Position numbers and translations under genes: made by a program. From VXNE01 sp965217825 (GTDB taxonomy: Bacteria; Pseudomonadota; Gammaproteobacteria; Pseudomonadales; Azotimanducaceae): a stretch of 64,000 nt of DNA. Of this stretch, positions 27,023-34,753 are shown one piece after another. The notes below the pieces were generated by a model that saw only the letters and a program-made list of their open reading frames with translations, made no database searches and was not told where the DNA came from. The first letter of the stretch is position 1. Each line of letters starts with the position of its first letter. Location: contig OZ244571.1 of the NCBI GenBank assembly GCA_965217825.1, positions 434,001-498,000 of the forward strand, given 5' to 3'.

Positions 27023-27541
27023 ATGACGATGCCTAAACCGATTGCGGTAGTCCCGTACTCTGAAGAATGGCCCGCGACGTTCGAGGCGCTCAAGGCGCGG
27101 GCGGAGAGCGCCTTGGGAGCGCTGGGTCGACGGATCGAGCACGTCGGCAGCACGTCGGTTCCCGGATTGCCTGCCAAACCCGTCATAGACATCGACGTCG
27201 TCATCGAACAGGAAGATCAACTCGATGATGTCATCGAGCGCCTCGCCACCATCGGCTATGAATTCGAAGGCGAAAAGGGGGTGCCGGGGCGATACGCGTT
27301 CGGATCACCCTCAGGCTCGCCCGACCACCATCTTTACGTCTGCGCCGAGGACAACCCCGAGCTTCATCGGCATCTCGTGTTCCGCGACTATCTTCGCCGT
27401 CATCCCGATGAGGCGGCAGCCTACGGCAAGCTGAAACAGCAGCTCGCGCAAGAGGACCCGGTTGACCGGGGCGCGTACAGCGATGGCAAAACAGCCTGGA
27501 TCGAAGGGGCCCTGCGACTGGCGCACCAGGAAACGAAATGA
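27023..27541 (+). CDS. GrpB-family (UPF0157) protein
   Basis: The ATG at 27023 gives 172 residues. The protein matches the GrpB/UPF0157 family, nucleotidyltransferase-fold proteins of unclear role. Landmarks are VVPYSEEWPATFEALKAR, the core IEHVGSTSVPGLPAKPVIDIDVVI (the G-S-T-S and D-I-D positions of the nucleotidyltransferase fold), PDHHLYVC and LVFRDYLRRHPDEAAAYG. It is divergent from rnt with a 117-bp shared upstream region. It is soluble and cytoplasmic, and substrate is not known. Confidence 0.88.
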   Translation: MTMPKPIAVVPYSEEWPATFEALKARAESALGALGRRIEHVGSTSVPGLPAKPVIDIDVVIEQEDQLDDVIERLATIGYEFEGEKGVPGRYAFGSPSGSPDHHLYVCAEDNPELHRHLVFRDYLRRHPDEAAAYGKLKQQLAQEDPVDRGAYSDGKTAWIEGALRLAHQETK

Positions 27542-27682
27542 AAAGTTCTGGATCTCGCCGCTCTCCGCAACAGCTCGATGAATACGGGGTCTTCGGGTGG
27601 GCCTTCCTGGCCCTGCGCTGCCTGACGCGCCGAATCGCCGCTGCGTTACCATGGCGTCTTCGTCGAATTTGAGAGTCCGCCA

Positions 27683-28891
27683 GTGAAGATCGTGCTTGCC
27701 TATTCCGGCGGCCTGGACACGTCGGTCATCTGCCGCTGGCTGCAAGAGACCTATGGCGCCGAAGTGGTGACGTTCACTGCGGATATCGGCCAAGGCGAAG
27801 AGGCGGAGCCGGCCCGCGCCAAGGCAAAGGCACTTGGCGCGCGAGAAATCTACATCGAAGATCTGACCGAAGAGTTCGTTGCCGACTTCGTCTATCCGAT
27901 GTTCCGCGCCAATACGGTCTACGAGGGCGAATACCTCCTGGGCACCAGCATCGCGCGGCCGCTTATCGCCAAGCGCCTGGTCGAAATCGCGGCCGAAACC
28001 GGCGCCGAAGCCGTCTCCCACGGCGCCACGGGGAAGGGCAACGACCAGGTGCGATTCGAACTCGGCGCCTATGCGCTGAATCCGGATATCAAGGTCATCT
28101 CGCCCTGGCGCGAGTGGGACCTCACCTCGCGCGAAGCATTGATGGAGTACTGCGCCAGGCACCAGATCCCTGTCGACTTCAAGCAGGCCGGTGAGAAGTC
28201 GCCCTATTCGATGGACGCCAATCTGCTGCACATCTCTTACGAAGGCGGCGAACTGGAAGACCCCGGCGTCGAACCGAACCCATCGATGTGGCGCTGGACC
28301 GTCGCGCCGGAAGACGCGCCGAATACGCCGGAGCACGTCGAGCTCGCGTACCTGCACGGCGATGCGGTGGCGCTGAACGGCGAATCGATGACGCCCGCGC
28401 GTCTGCTCGCGCGCCTGAACGAGATCGGCGGCGTCCACGGCGTCGGCCGCAGTGATATCGTCGAGAATCGCTATGTCGGCATGAAATCCAGAGGGTGCTA
28501 CGAAACGCCCGGCGGCACGATCTTGCTGAAAGCGCATCGCGCCATGGAGTCGATCACCATGGACCGCGAAGTCATGCACCTGCGCGATGAACTCATGCCG
28601 CGCTACGCCAAGCTCATCTACAACGGCTACTGGTGGTCGCCGGAGCGGAAGGTCATGCAGGCGTTGATCGACGCTTCCCAGGATATCGTCAACGGCCGCG
28701 TCAGGCTCAAGCTCTACAAGGGCGGCGTCTCCGTCGTCGGCCGTTGGTCCGAGGACAGCCTGTACGACGCCGACGTCGCTACGTTCGAGGACGACGGCGG
28801 CGCCTATCGTCAGGACGACGCCGCGGGGTTCATTCGGCTGAACGCCTTAAGGTTGCGGCTGGCGGCCAAGCGGGGCCGAAGCCTGCTCTAG
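27683..28891 (+). CDS. argG: Argininosuccinate synthase
   Basis: This 402-residue protein has full length for the family. The start MKIVLAYSGGLDTSVI carries the ATP pyrophosphatase loop (SGGLDTS). It continues with TADIGQGEE, EYLLGTSIARPLIAKRLVEIA, SHGATGKGNDQVRFE and FKQAGEKSPYSMDANLLHISYEGGELEDP, all conserved. It ligates citrulline and aspartate at ATP cost in arginine synthesis. It appears monocistronic, with 141 bp of non-coding sequence upstream. The sulfatase pseudogene follows. Confidence 0.97.
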   Translation: MKIVLAYSGGLDTSVICRWLQETYGAEVVTFTADIGQGEEAEPARAKAKALGAREIYIEDLTEEFVADFVYPMFRANTVYEGEYLLGTSIARPLIAKRLVEIAAETGAEAVSHGATGKGNDQVRFELGAYALNPDIKVISPWREWDLTSREALMEYCARHQIPVDFKQAGEKSPYSMDANLLHISYEGGELEDPGVEPNPSMWRWTVAPEDAPNTPEHVELAYLHGDAVALNGESMTPARLLARLNEIGGVHGVGRSDIVENRYVGMKSRGCYETPGGTILLKAHRAMESITMDREVMHLRDELMPRYAKLIYNGYWWSPERKVMQALIDASQDIVNGRVRLKLYKGGVSVVGRWSEDSLYDADVATFEDDGGAYRQDDAAGFIRLNALRLRLAAKRGRSLL

Positions 28892-28918
28892 CAAATCCAG
28901 CTCGATGGAGACCGCGGC

Positions 28919-29826
28919 ATGAAAGCTGTAATGGTCATGTACGACTCGCTGAACCGGCAGATGCTGCCGAACTACGGCTGCGACTGGACGCTGGCCCCCA
29001 ACTTCATCCGCCTCGGCGAGCGCGCGGTCACTTTCGACAACCATTCGTCGGCTCCATGCCGTGCATGCCGGCGCGCCAGGAGCTTCACACAGGCCGGCAC
29101 AACTTCCTGCACCGTTCTTGGGGTCCGTACGAGCCCTTCGACGACTCCACTTTCGCCATCCTGAAGCACAACGGTGTCTACGCCCACCTGGTCTCGGACC
29201 ACTATCACTACTGGGAGGACGGGGGCGCCACGTACCATCACCGATACTCAAGTTGGGTGAACGTGCGCGGCGAGGAGGGCAACGCCTGGAAGGGCGAGGT
29301 CGCTGATCCAGAGATGCCCGAGCACTTGGGACGCGTCATCCGCCAGGACTGGGTGAACCGAAAGTACATGCAGGAGGAGAAGCTCACCCCCCAGGCGCGG
29401 ACCTTCGCGGCCGGCCTCGAGTTCCTTGAGACCAACCGCGAACAGGACAACTGGTACCTGCAGATCGAGACCTTCGATCCCCACGAGCCGTTTTTCACCC
29501 TGAAACAGTGGAAGGACCGCTACAACTACGACTGGGACGGCCCGCACTTCGACTGGCCGAACTATGCGCGGGTGACCGAGGATCCGGATGCCGTGGAGTA
29601 CCTGCGCTACCAGTACGCGGCGCTACTAACCCAGTGCGACCACTACCTCGGCACGGTGATCGACTTCATGGATGCCCACGACATGTGGCGCGACACGATG
29701 GGCCAGTTGAATCTCATCCAAGACGACGCTGTCGAAGCGCGGATGGTCAGGATGCTCAAGGAAGCGCTGGTGGCGCATCAGGCACCGCCGGAGCAGTACC
29801 AACGGCTCGGGCTCAGCAGCCCGTGA
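28919..29826 (+). pseudogene. Sulfatase, frameshifted and internally deleted
   Basis: The first frame starts at the ATG at 28919 (MKAVMVMYDSLNRQMLPNYG) and reaches TFDNH. A missing T near 29044 then shifts the frame, and the protein continues in the next frame as FVGSMPCMPARQELHTGR. This carries the CxPxR motif whose Cys would become formylglycine. The rest follows normal sulfatase sequence (HYWEDGGATYH, FDPHEPFF) to FMDAHDMWRDTM. It then jumps directly to a C-terminal-like end (EARMVRMLKEALVAHQAPPEQYQRLGL). Compared with intact relatives of roughly 480-500 residues, a large internal block is absent. The gene is dead. Confidence 0.85.
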
Positions 29827-29928
29827 CATCGCGGCAGCCTCCGCGCGCGATTAGGAGTGAGCGACTCGCTCCGTCGAAGCTGCCCAGACCGAAGGCATAA
29901 AGAATCCGCCGTGCGCTCGCTGGAAGCC

Positions 29929-30657
29929 TCAGACCCGAACGGAAGGATATCCGATCTGATGCCGCATCCAATAGAGGTACGGCGCCAGCGGCAGCAGAAC
30001 GTTGACGAATATTCGAATGGCGCTTTCGAGCGGATGCGGATACGGCGGATGCAGAAACAAATCCACCGACATGGACCACTCGTCTGTTCCCCAATTCATG
30101 TATATGTAAAACGACCCGCCGAGAGACGCTGCCGCGATGATTCCCGGGATGAGCCACGGAGACTTCGAGAGGCGCAGGGCTGCCTGCCAGCAGAACGTGG
30201 CACAAAGCAAGAGGGGTGCGGTGTATTGGAATGTCGCCAGAACGCCGTCGACTGCGCTCATAAACCAAGCGTGAGGAAGGTCGGCTTCGCTTGCCTCCCA
30301 CTCCCAATTGAGGATGTACAACTCGATAACAGGCCCCGTTGCCAGTACCACCAGAACGACGAGGGCTGCCATCAGAGTCGGGGGCAATAGCGCATAGAAG
30401 GCCCAGGGCCACCCTGCGGCCCATGACCGTAGTTCCGGTCTCGCCAGCATTTCGTTGGCCACATCCTGCTCGGTGCCCAATCTTGAAACAGCCCAGGTCT
30501 CGGCCTCGACTTCGTTCATTCCCTCGGCGATGGCGTCGGATCGCAGATCCATCAGGTGGTCTCGCAGTTCACGAACGATGCGTCGGACACGACGAGGTGA
30601 GATACCCCCTCGTAGTAGTCGATGGGAGAAACGTCGATAGTCAATGGGCTCAGACAT
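29929..30657 (-). CDS. HAAS-domain membrane protein, PadR partner
   Basis: The 242-residue protein begins with a cytoplasmic helical region (SPRRVRRIVRELRDHLMDLRSDAIAEGM, then AETWAVSRLGTEQDVANEMLARPE). That is the HAAS/DUF1700-type pattern found next to PadR regulators. Four hydrophobic segments follow (about residues 85-110, 145-165, 172-190, 215-232). Its start overlaps the upstream PadR gene by 8 bp, so the two form a unit. The N-terminal domain probably meets the regulator or a membrane signal. The exact function is unknown. Confidence 0.8.
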   Translation of the reverse strand: MSEPIDYRRFSHRLLRGGISPRRVRRIVRELRDHLMDLRSDAIAEGMNEVEAETWAVSRLGTEQDVANEMLARPELRSWAAGWPWAFYALLPPTLMAALVVLVVLATGPVIELYILNWEWEASEADLPHAWFMSAVDGVLATFQYTAPLLLCATFCWQAALRLSKSPWLIPGIIAAASLGGSFYIYMNWGTDEWSMSVDLFLHPPYPHPLESAIRIFVNVLLPLAPYLYWMRHQIGYPSVRV

Positions 30658-31039
30658 GGCGGTTCTCCGCAGGAAATGCGGTCGCGTTGGTCAGAACATT
30701 GTCGATGCCTTCCCGGATCCGTTCCCATCGCTCTTTCAATCCGTTGAGCCGTTGCCGTCCGTTGGCCATCACCCGGTAATAGACGCGACGGCGTCCGTTC
30801 ACGAGCCTGCTTTCGGCCTTGAGTGCGCCGGCTCGCTCGAGGGCGTGCAAAACGGGGTAGATCACGCCTTCGCCAAGAGAAATCTTGTCTCCGGTAGCGG
30901 CGCGAACGGCGCGAACCAGTTCATAGCCGTACATGGAGCGGCGCTCCAGCAATTGCAGTATCAGGATTTCCGGTACGCCGCTCATGAAGGGGGGGTTCGA
31001 TCCGGCCATCGCGACTTGGCTCCATACCTTGTGATTCAA
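30650..31039 (-). CDS. PadR-family transcriptional regulator
   Basis: The 129-residue frame opens at 31039; the conserved protein begins near MSGVPEILILQLLERRSMYGYELVRAV, so ATG 31009 or 30985 may be the real start. The winged helix continues as GEGVIYPVLHALERAGALKAESR and GRRRVYYRVMANGRQRL, typical of PadR repressors. It probably represses itself and the HAAS membrane protein with which it overlaps. Inverted repeats just upstream (31025-31065) are the likely operator. Confidence 0.88.
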   Translation of the reverse strand: MNHKVWSQVAMAGSNPPFMSGVPEILILQLLERRSMYGYELVRAVRAATGDKISLGEGVIYPVLHALERAGALKAESRLVNGRRRVYYRVMANGRQRLNGLKERWERIREGIDNVLTNATAFPAENRHV

Positions 31040-31065
31040 GGCATAATGCCTATTGGTTCAAGGTA
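31025..31065. promoter_or_regulatory. Nested inverted repeats upstream of padR (likely operator)
   Basis: A 13-bp palindrome aggcataatgcct (31039-31051) lies within a wider inverted repeat of taccttg (31025-31031) and caaggta (31059-31065). The heptamer ttcaagg also occurs twice. PadR proteins usually bind such dyads at their own promoters. Confidence 0.5.
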
Positions 31066-31192
31066 CGTCAACGGCCTGATCTCACTATGACCGCAGCGTC
31101 ACACAACGAACCGCCTCGGCTCGCCCCAATGGGTTGCTGGCGCGCACCTCAATCCCGCATCGTATGATCGTACCGACGGAACAGGAACAGGT

Positions 31193-31651
31193 ATGCATAT
31201 CTTCATCGGCGACACCCAGTGCGACACCGCCGACGACGAACCTGGAAGGCTGCTGGCGCCCCACAGTCGGGTCAACCACCAAGCCGAAAGGACGACGTGC
31301 TGGCATGCTGTTTCCCGCAGGATCATCGCGGTTGTTGTTTGCATGTTCGGGAGCCTAGCCTACGCAGCGGCGCTTCCTGGCGAAGAGAATTGCGTTGATG
31401 GCCGCAGCGAACTCACGTTAACGCTCCGAGAAGATGCTTCGATTGCCGCGGACTATAGGCTGAGTCAAGCGACGCGTTCGCTTAGCGGGTGTCCTGCGAA
31501 CAGAACAGTACCGCAGATTGCCGTTTCGTTGCCACGGTCCAGCACCACTCGATATCTACAGTCGAAAAGTGCCCTCTTACACTACAGGGCCGGCTGGAGA
31601 AAACTACCGGAAGTGAGAAAACTCGTTGTCCCCAAAAGCGGGGCGCCATGA
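31193..31651 (+). CDS. Possible small exported protein
   Basis: The 152-residue open frame is not recognised. A hydrophobic stretch (RRIIAVVVCMFGSLAYAAALPG, about residues 42-63) could be a signal peptide if translation starts internally, followed by two cysteines and a basic C terminus. Its stop overlaps the start of the next exported protein (ATGA), which favours it being real. The first 40 residues look non-coding, so the true start is uncertain. Confidence 0.4.
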   Translation: MHIFIGDTQCDTADDEPGRLLAPHSRVNHQAERTTCWHAVSRRIIAVVVCMFGSLAYAAALPGEENCVDGRSELTLTLREDASIAADYRLSQATRSLSGCPANRTVPQIAVSLPRSSTTRYLQSKSALLHYRAGWRKLPEVRKLVVPKSGAP

Positions 31652-32250
31652 AAAGGCTTTCGACTCTCCTCGGTGCCATGTTCCTGGCTTTCTGTAGTCA
31701 ATCTGCGATGGCCGGTAGCTGGGGACCGACATTCTCTATCGAGCTTCGCGGTGATGGCCTCGCCAAGCCGCTTGAGATCACCGACCCATCCATTCTCGAA
31801 AAATTGAGTTTCTGGGTGGGCCCCGGCACCAACATGACTGACTTCATGCGCCCAGACGGGTCAGAGAAAAGTATCGTGAACTGGGACGCCGGCGTCGTCA
31901 CCGATCGTCCGGCTGGCCTGCAGCGCGTCGAGGTGAAGTTTCGTGTCGGATGGTCGTCAGAGTCGACGGCTGCGTTCTTCGTGTTATATGAAATGGAGCT
32001 TGGCGGTTCGACGGGTTATATCTATCACCCGATAACAAACGCCATAGTTGCTCACGTCGGTGAAGGCGCATGGCGTTACGCGTCGGACCGATGGAACGAG
32101 ATGATCGGTCCCATTATCGACAAACACATGATCGCCGGTGCAAAAGGAGAATTCTCGTGCCAAGTGCAAGGATTCGGTCCCGATGAGCGGTCGTGCTGGC
32201 CAGATAGCAGAGAGCCCTCCATTAGACTCGCCTCGCCAGGCGGTCCCTGA
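31648..32250 (+). CDS. Exported protein of unknown function
   Basis: The ATG at 31648 gives 200 residues with a clear signal peptide (MKRLSTLLGAMFLAFCSQSAMAGS; cleavage after AMA). The mature part is mixed alpha/beta, with RGDGLAKPLEITDPSILEKLSFWVGPG and late residues forming a two-Cys pair. No family is recognised with confidence. It probably folds in the periplasm or is secreted. It overlaps the upstream small frame by 4 bp. The frame's 53-codon upstream extension is not used. Confidence 0.7.
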   Translation: MKRLSTLLGAMFLAFCSQSAMAGSWGPTFSIELRGDGLAKPLEITDPSILEKLSFWVGPGTNMTDFMRPDGSEKSIVNWDAGVVTDRPAGLQRVEVKFRVGWSSESTAAFFVLYEMELGGSTGYIYHPITNAIVAHVGEGAWRYASDRWNEMIGPIIDKHMIAGAKGEFSCQVQGFGPDERSCWPDSREPSIRLASPGGP

Positions 32251-32277
32251 CGGCGGGCGGAGGTTCCCTCGCGCCGG

Positions 32278-33396
32278 CTAGAGCGTGATGTCCCTCTGCC
32301 AGTATTCGTCGCCTTCCCGGCTGATCTCCGCGCGCGCCTGGGCGTTCCATACGCCCTCGCCGATGTAGCTTCCCTGGTACTCGTAGGGCACTTCGTCCGG
32401 GTGTCGCTGCCGCCGCGCGTCGATCGCGAGGGGGATCATTCGCGCCCGGCGCAGCACGTAATCCTCGGTGTACCTGATGGATTTCTTCTCTCCCGGCCGC
32501 ACGAACGCGTGGACGTTGGTCGTCTTCGCACCGATCGCAGACGCCCGATTGTGAAAGCCCATCACCATGTTGACCCGGCGCACGGAAGACCGGTTCGGAT
32601 AGGAGCCGTGCAACGAGCTTCGGCTGACGATGCCGCAATCTCCCGGCGACAGGGTCATGGGGACCGCTTCCGGCAACCATTCGGTGATCGGGGGAAACTC
32701 GCCGCCGTTCGCGAGACGCCAGCTCCGGTGACTCCCGGGGACCACCCAAAGGCCGTTCTCCGGCGTGCAATGGCACCACGACACGGACAAGTTGAAGCCG
32801 TGCGTCTTGCCCGATCCGTCCGGCTGTTCCAGGCTCGTCCCGCCTTCCGTCCAGTGCGTCCGGCCGTCCTGGTGCCAGCGCGTGGGGGCGCCCTGACGCG
32901 CGGCCTTGTGGAACACGCTCTCGTGGAACGGCACGAAATCCAGCCCGTTCACACTCGCGGCCATCTTGAGGATATCGGGATGCGCATAGGCCCGGAGCGC
33001 CGAGTCCATCATCATCAGGGGATGAGACACCATTCGAACGATGCCAGGAGCGTCGACCGCTTCCCGGTCCTCCTCCGCATCGGATGACTCGGGCGGCTCC
33101 ACCGTGTAGTACGAAGAGAACCTGCTTGGACGGCCGTGTCCATCGACCTCGCCGTCATTGATGAGCGGCGCATTGTCCAGCATCTGGTCGAACTCGAGTT
33201 CAAGTTCGCGGCATTCCTTGGGTGAAAGGACACCAGTGAATACATAGAAGCCGGTGCGGTGATAGGCGTCGAGAATATGCTGCGCGAGACGCCCGTCTTC
33301 GTCGAAACGCATGGGTCCACGGTTACCGAGGCGGGCAGCCCGCTCGCAGCCATCCCTGCGGTAAGCCTCCCAGACGATCTCGTCGTTTCCGGTCAT
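32278..33396 (-). CDS. Phytanoyl-CoA dioxygenase (PhyH) family protein
   Basis: The ATG at 33396, preceded by GGGGAAG, gives 372 residues. The double-stranded beta-helix of Fe(II)/2-oxoglutarate oxygenases is visible. HxD lies in TRWHQDGRTHW, the distal His in SRSSLHGSYPN, and the 2-oxoglutarate Arg just after in SSVRRVN. GFYVFTGVLSPKECRELE near the N terminus is typical of PhyH. It likely hydroxylates an unidentified small molecule. It is followed on the same strand by nothing obvious, but lies 20 bp downstream of the LLM oxidoreductase gene, so the two are probably one operon. Confidence 0.87.
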   Translation of the reverse strand: MTGNDEIVWEAYRRDGCERAARLGNRGPMRFDEDGRLAQHILDAYHRTGFYVFTGVLSPKECRELELEFDQMLDNAPLINDGEVDGHGRPSRFSSYYTVEPPESSDAEEDREAVDAPGIVRMVSHPLMMMDSALRAYAHPDILKMAASVNGLDFVPFHESVFHKAARQGAPTRWHQDGRTHWTEGGTSLEQPDGSGKTHGFNLSVSWCHCTPENGLWVVPGSHRSWRLANGGEFPPITEWLPEAVPMTLSPGDCGIVSRSSLHGSYPNRSSVRRVNMVMGFHNRASAIGAKTTNVHAFVRPGEKKSIRYTEDYVLRRARMIPLAIDARRQRHPDEVPYEYQGSYIGEGVWNAQARAEISREGDEYWQRDITL

Positions 33397-33416
33397 TCGC
33401 TTCCCCTGTTGATGCC

Positions 33417-34529
33417 TTACATTGAGGCGGCGACCGGAGTCGCTTCCACGTGCTGGCGAAACCGCGGCATGACCTCGTTGGCAAGCAGCGTCATCGAACG
33501 CCGCCACAACTCCACGTTGTCCCAATCGTGGCCGACCATCAAGAGCGTTCCGAAGTCGCCCCATTGCGCGTGCAGGTCAACGAGCTCGTCGAGGACCGTT
33601 GCGGGCGATCCCCAGGTGACCATAGATCGGGCCACCACTTCTTCCGTGGCTTCCTCGTCCGCCATGCCGATGTCCGGCTTTAACATCTCGAGCGAGCCCC
33701 GGTTCAGGTACATGCGTCTGAAGTAGCGGAAATAGAAATGCAGCCCGCAGTCAGGGTTGGAGAGATGCTCGTCGGCTTCGGAGTCGCTGTCGGTCACGAG
33801 AATCGAGCGTGCGATGCGCCAGTTTGCCGGGTCTGGCCGCTCGCCGATGCTCTCGACTCCTTCCGCGTACGCTTCCCAGTGGCTGCGAATGTAGCGCGCC
33901 TGGATGAAATTGGCGGAGACGGGCTGCCAGCCGCGCGTCCCTGCCATCCTCGCGCTCGGCGACCTGGGTGTGATGATGGACAGGCAGATCTGCGGATGCG
34001 GCTGCTGGTACGGCTTCGGCATCTCGCCGATGCCTAGACCGTCGAAGCGGAAGTCGGTGATGTTGACGTTCCAGTATTTGCCGGGGATCGAGTAGGGCGC
34101 GTCCTGCGCCCAGATACGCTGCATCGCTTCTATGGACTCCAGCATCATCTCGGAGCGCGTCTCCTTGTCACCGATTCCCAACAGCTCGAAGTCGCTGCCG
34201 AGGCCGCCCGGACCGATGCCGAGGAGGTAGCGCCCGCGCGACAGGTGATCGAATTGCGCCACCTGAGCGGCGACCATGGCGGGATGTGACTGGGGCAGGT
34301 TCAGCACACCGGTCGCAAACTTTATCCGCCTTGTCTGATGCACGAGGCTCGAGAAAAACGCCAGGGGAGAAGCGATCGGTTCCGCGGTCGAAGAAAAGTG
34401 CTCGCCGAACCACGCCTCGGAGAAGCCCAGCCGGTCGGCCAGCAGCACCGCTTGCCGGTCCTCCTCGAGCGTGTCCGCCAGCAGACGGTCGGGCGGGTGA
34501 AGTGGCATGGCGAACATTCCGAGCTGCAT
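33417..34529 (-). CDS. LLM-class flavin-dependent monooxygenase
   Basis: This 370-residue bacterial-luciferase-like protein starts at the ATG at 34529 (MQLGMFAMPLHPPDR). The TIM-barrel landmarks of the LLM class are EAWFGEHFSSTAEPIASPLAFFSSL, IKFATGVLNLPQSHPAMVAAQVAQFDHLSRGRYLLGIGPGG and PQICLSIITPRSP (quoted by segments). It would use reduced flavin and O2 on a substrate not evident from sequence. It is upstream of, and probably co-transcribed with, the PhyH gene, so both may act on one hydroxylated or alkylated compound. Confidence 0.87.
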   Translation of the reverse strand: MQLGMFAMPLHPPDRLLADTLEEDRQAVLLADRLGFSEAWFGEHFSSTAEPIASPLAFFSSLVHQTRRIKFATGVLNLPQSHPAMVAAQVAQFDHLSRGRYLLGIGPGGLGSDFELLGIGDKETRSEMMLESIEAMQRIWAQDAPYSIPGKYWNVNITDFRFDGLGIGEMPKPYQQPHPQICLSIITPRSPSARMAGTRGWQPVSANFIQARYIRSHWEAYAEGVESIGERPDPANWRIARSILVTDSDSEADEHLSNPDCGLHFYFRYFRRMYLNRGSLEMLKPDIGMADEEATEEVVARSMVTWGSPATVLDELVDLHAQWGDFGTLLMVGHDWDNVELWRRSMTLLANEVMPRFRQHVEATPVAASM

Positions 34530-34753
34530 GAATCTTCCTCTACGTACAGGGTGGACGGGCGGTTGCCTGTGCAACGTCGAGACTAACCCGCGATCCGTTC
34601 GTTCTCAACGTGGGGTCGCCGCTTGCACGGCGCGCTTCGCCCTCGCCGGAGCCGGTAGGCACCTTTCGCGTAGCGCGCCGATCATGATTTGACCTTGGGC
34701 CGTCGTGCCGCAATGCTTGGGAACTTTCGCACGCCTTTGTTGCGCGGTTGTCC

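Noticed and set aside
26906..27220. N-terminal extension of the RNase T frame to 303 residues
   Set aside because: It overlaps the divergent GrpB-like gene and lacks family similarity; RNase T normally starts near the VIDLETGG motif.
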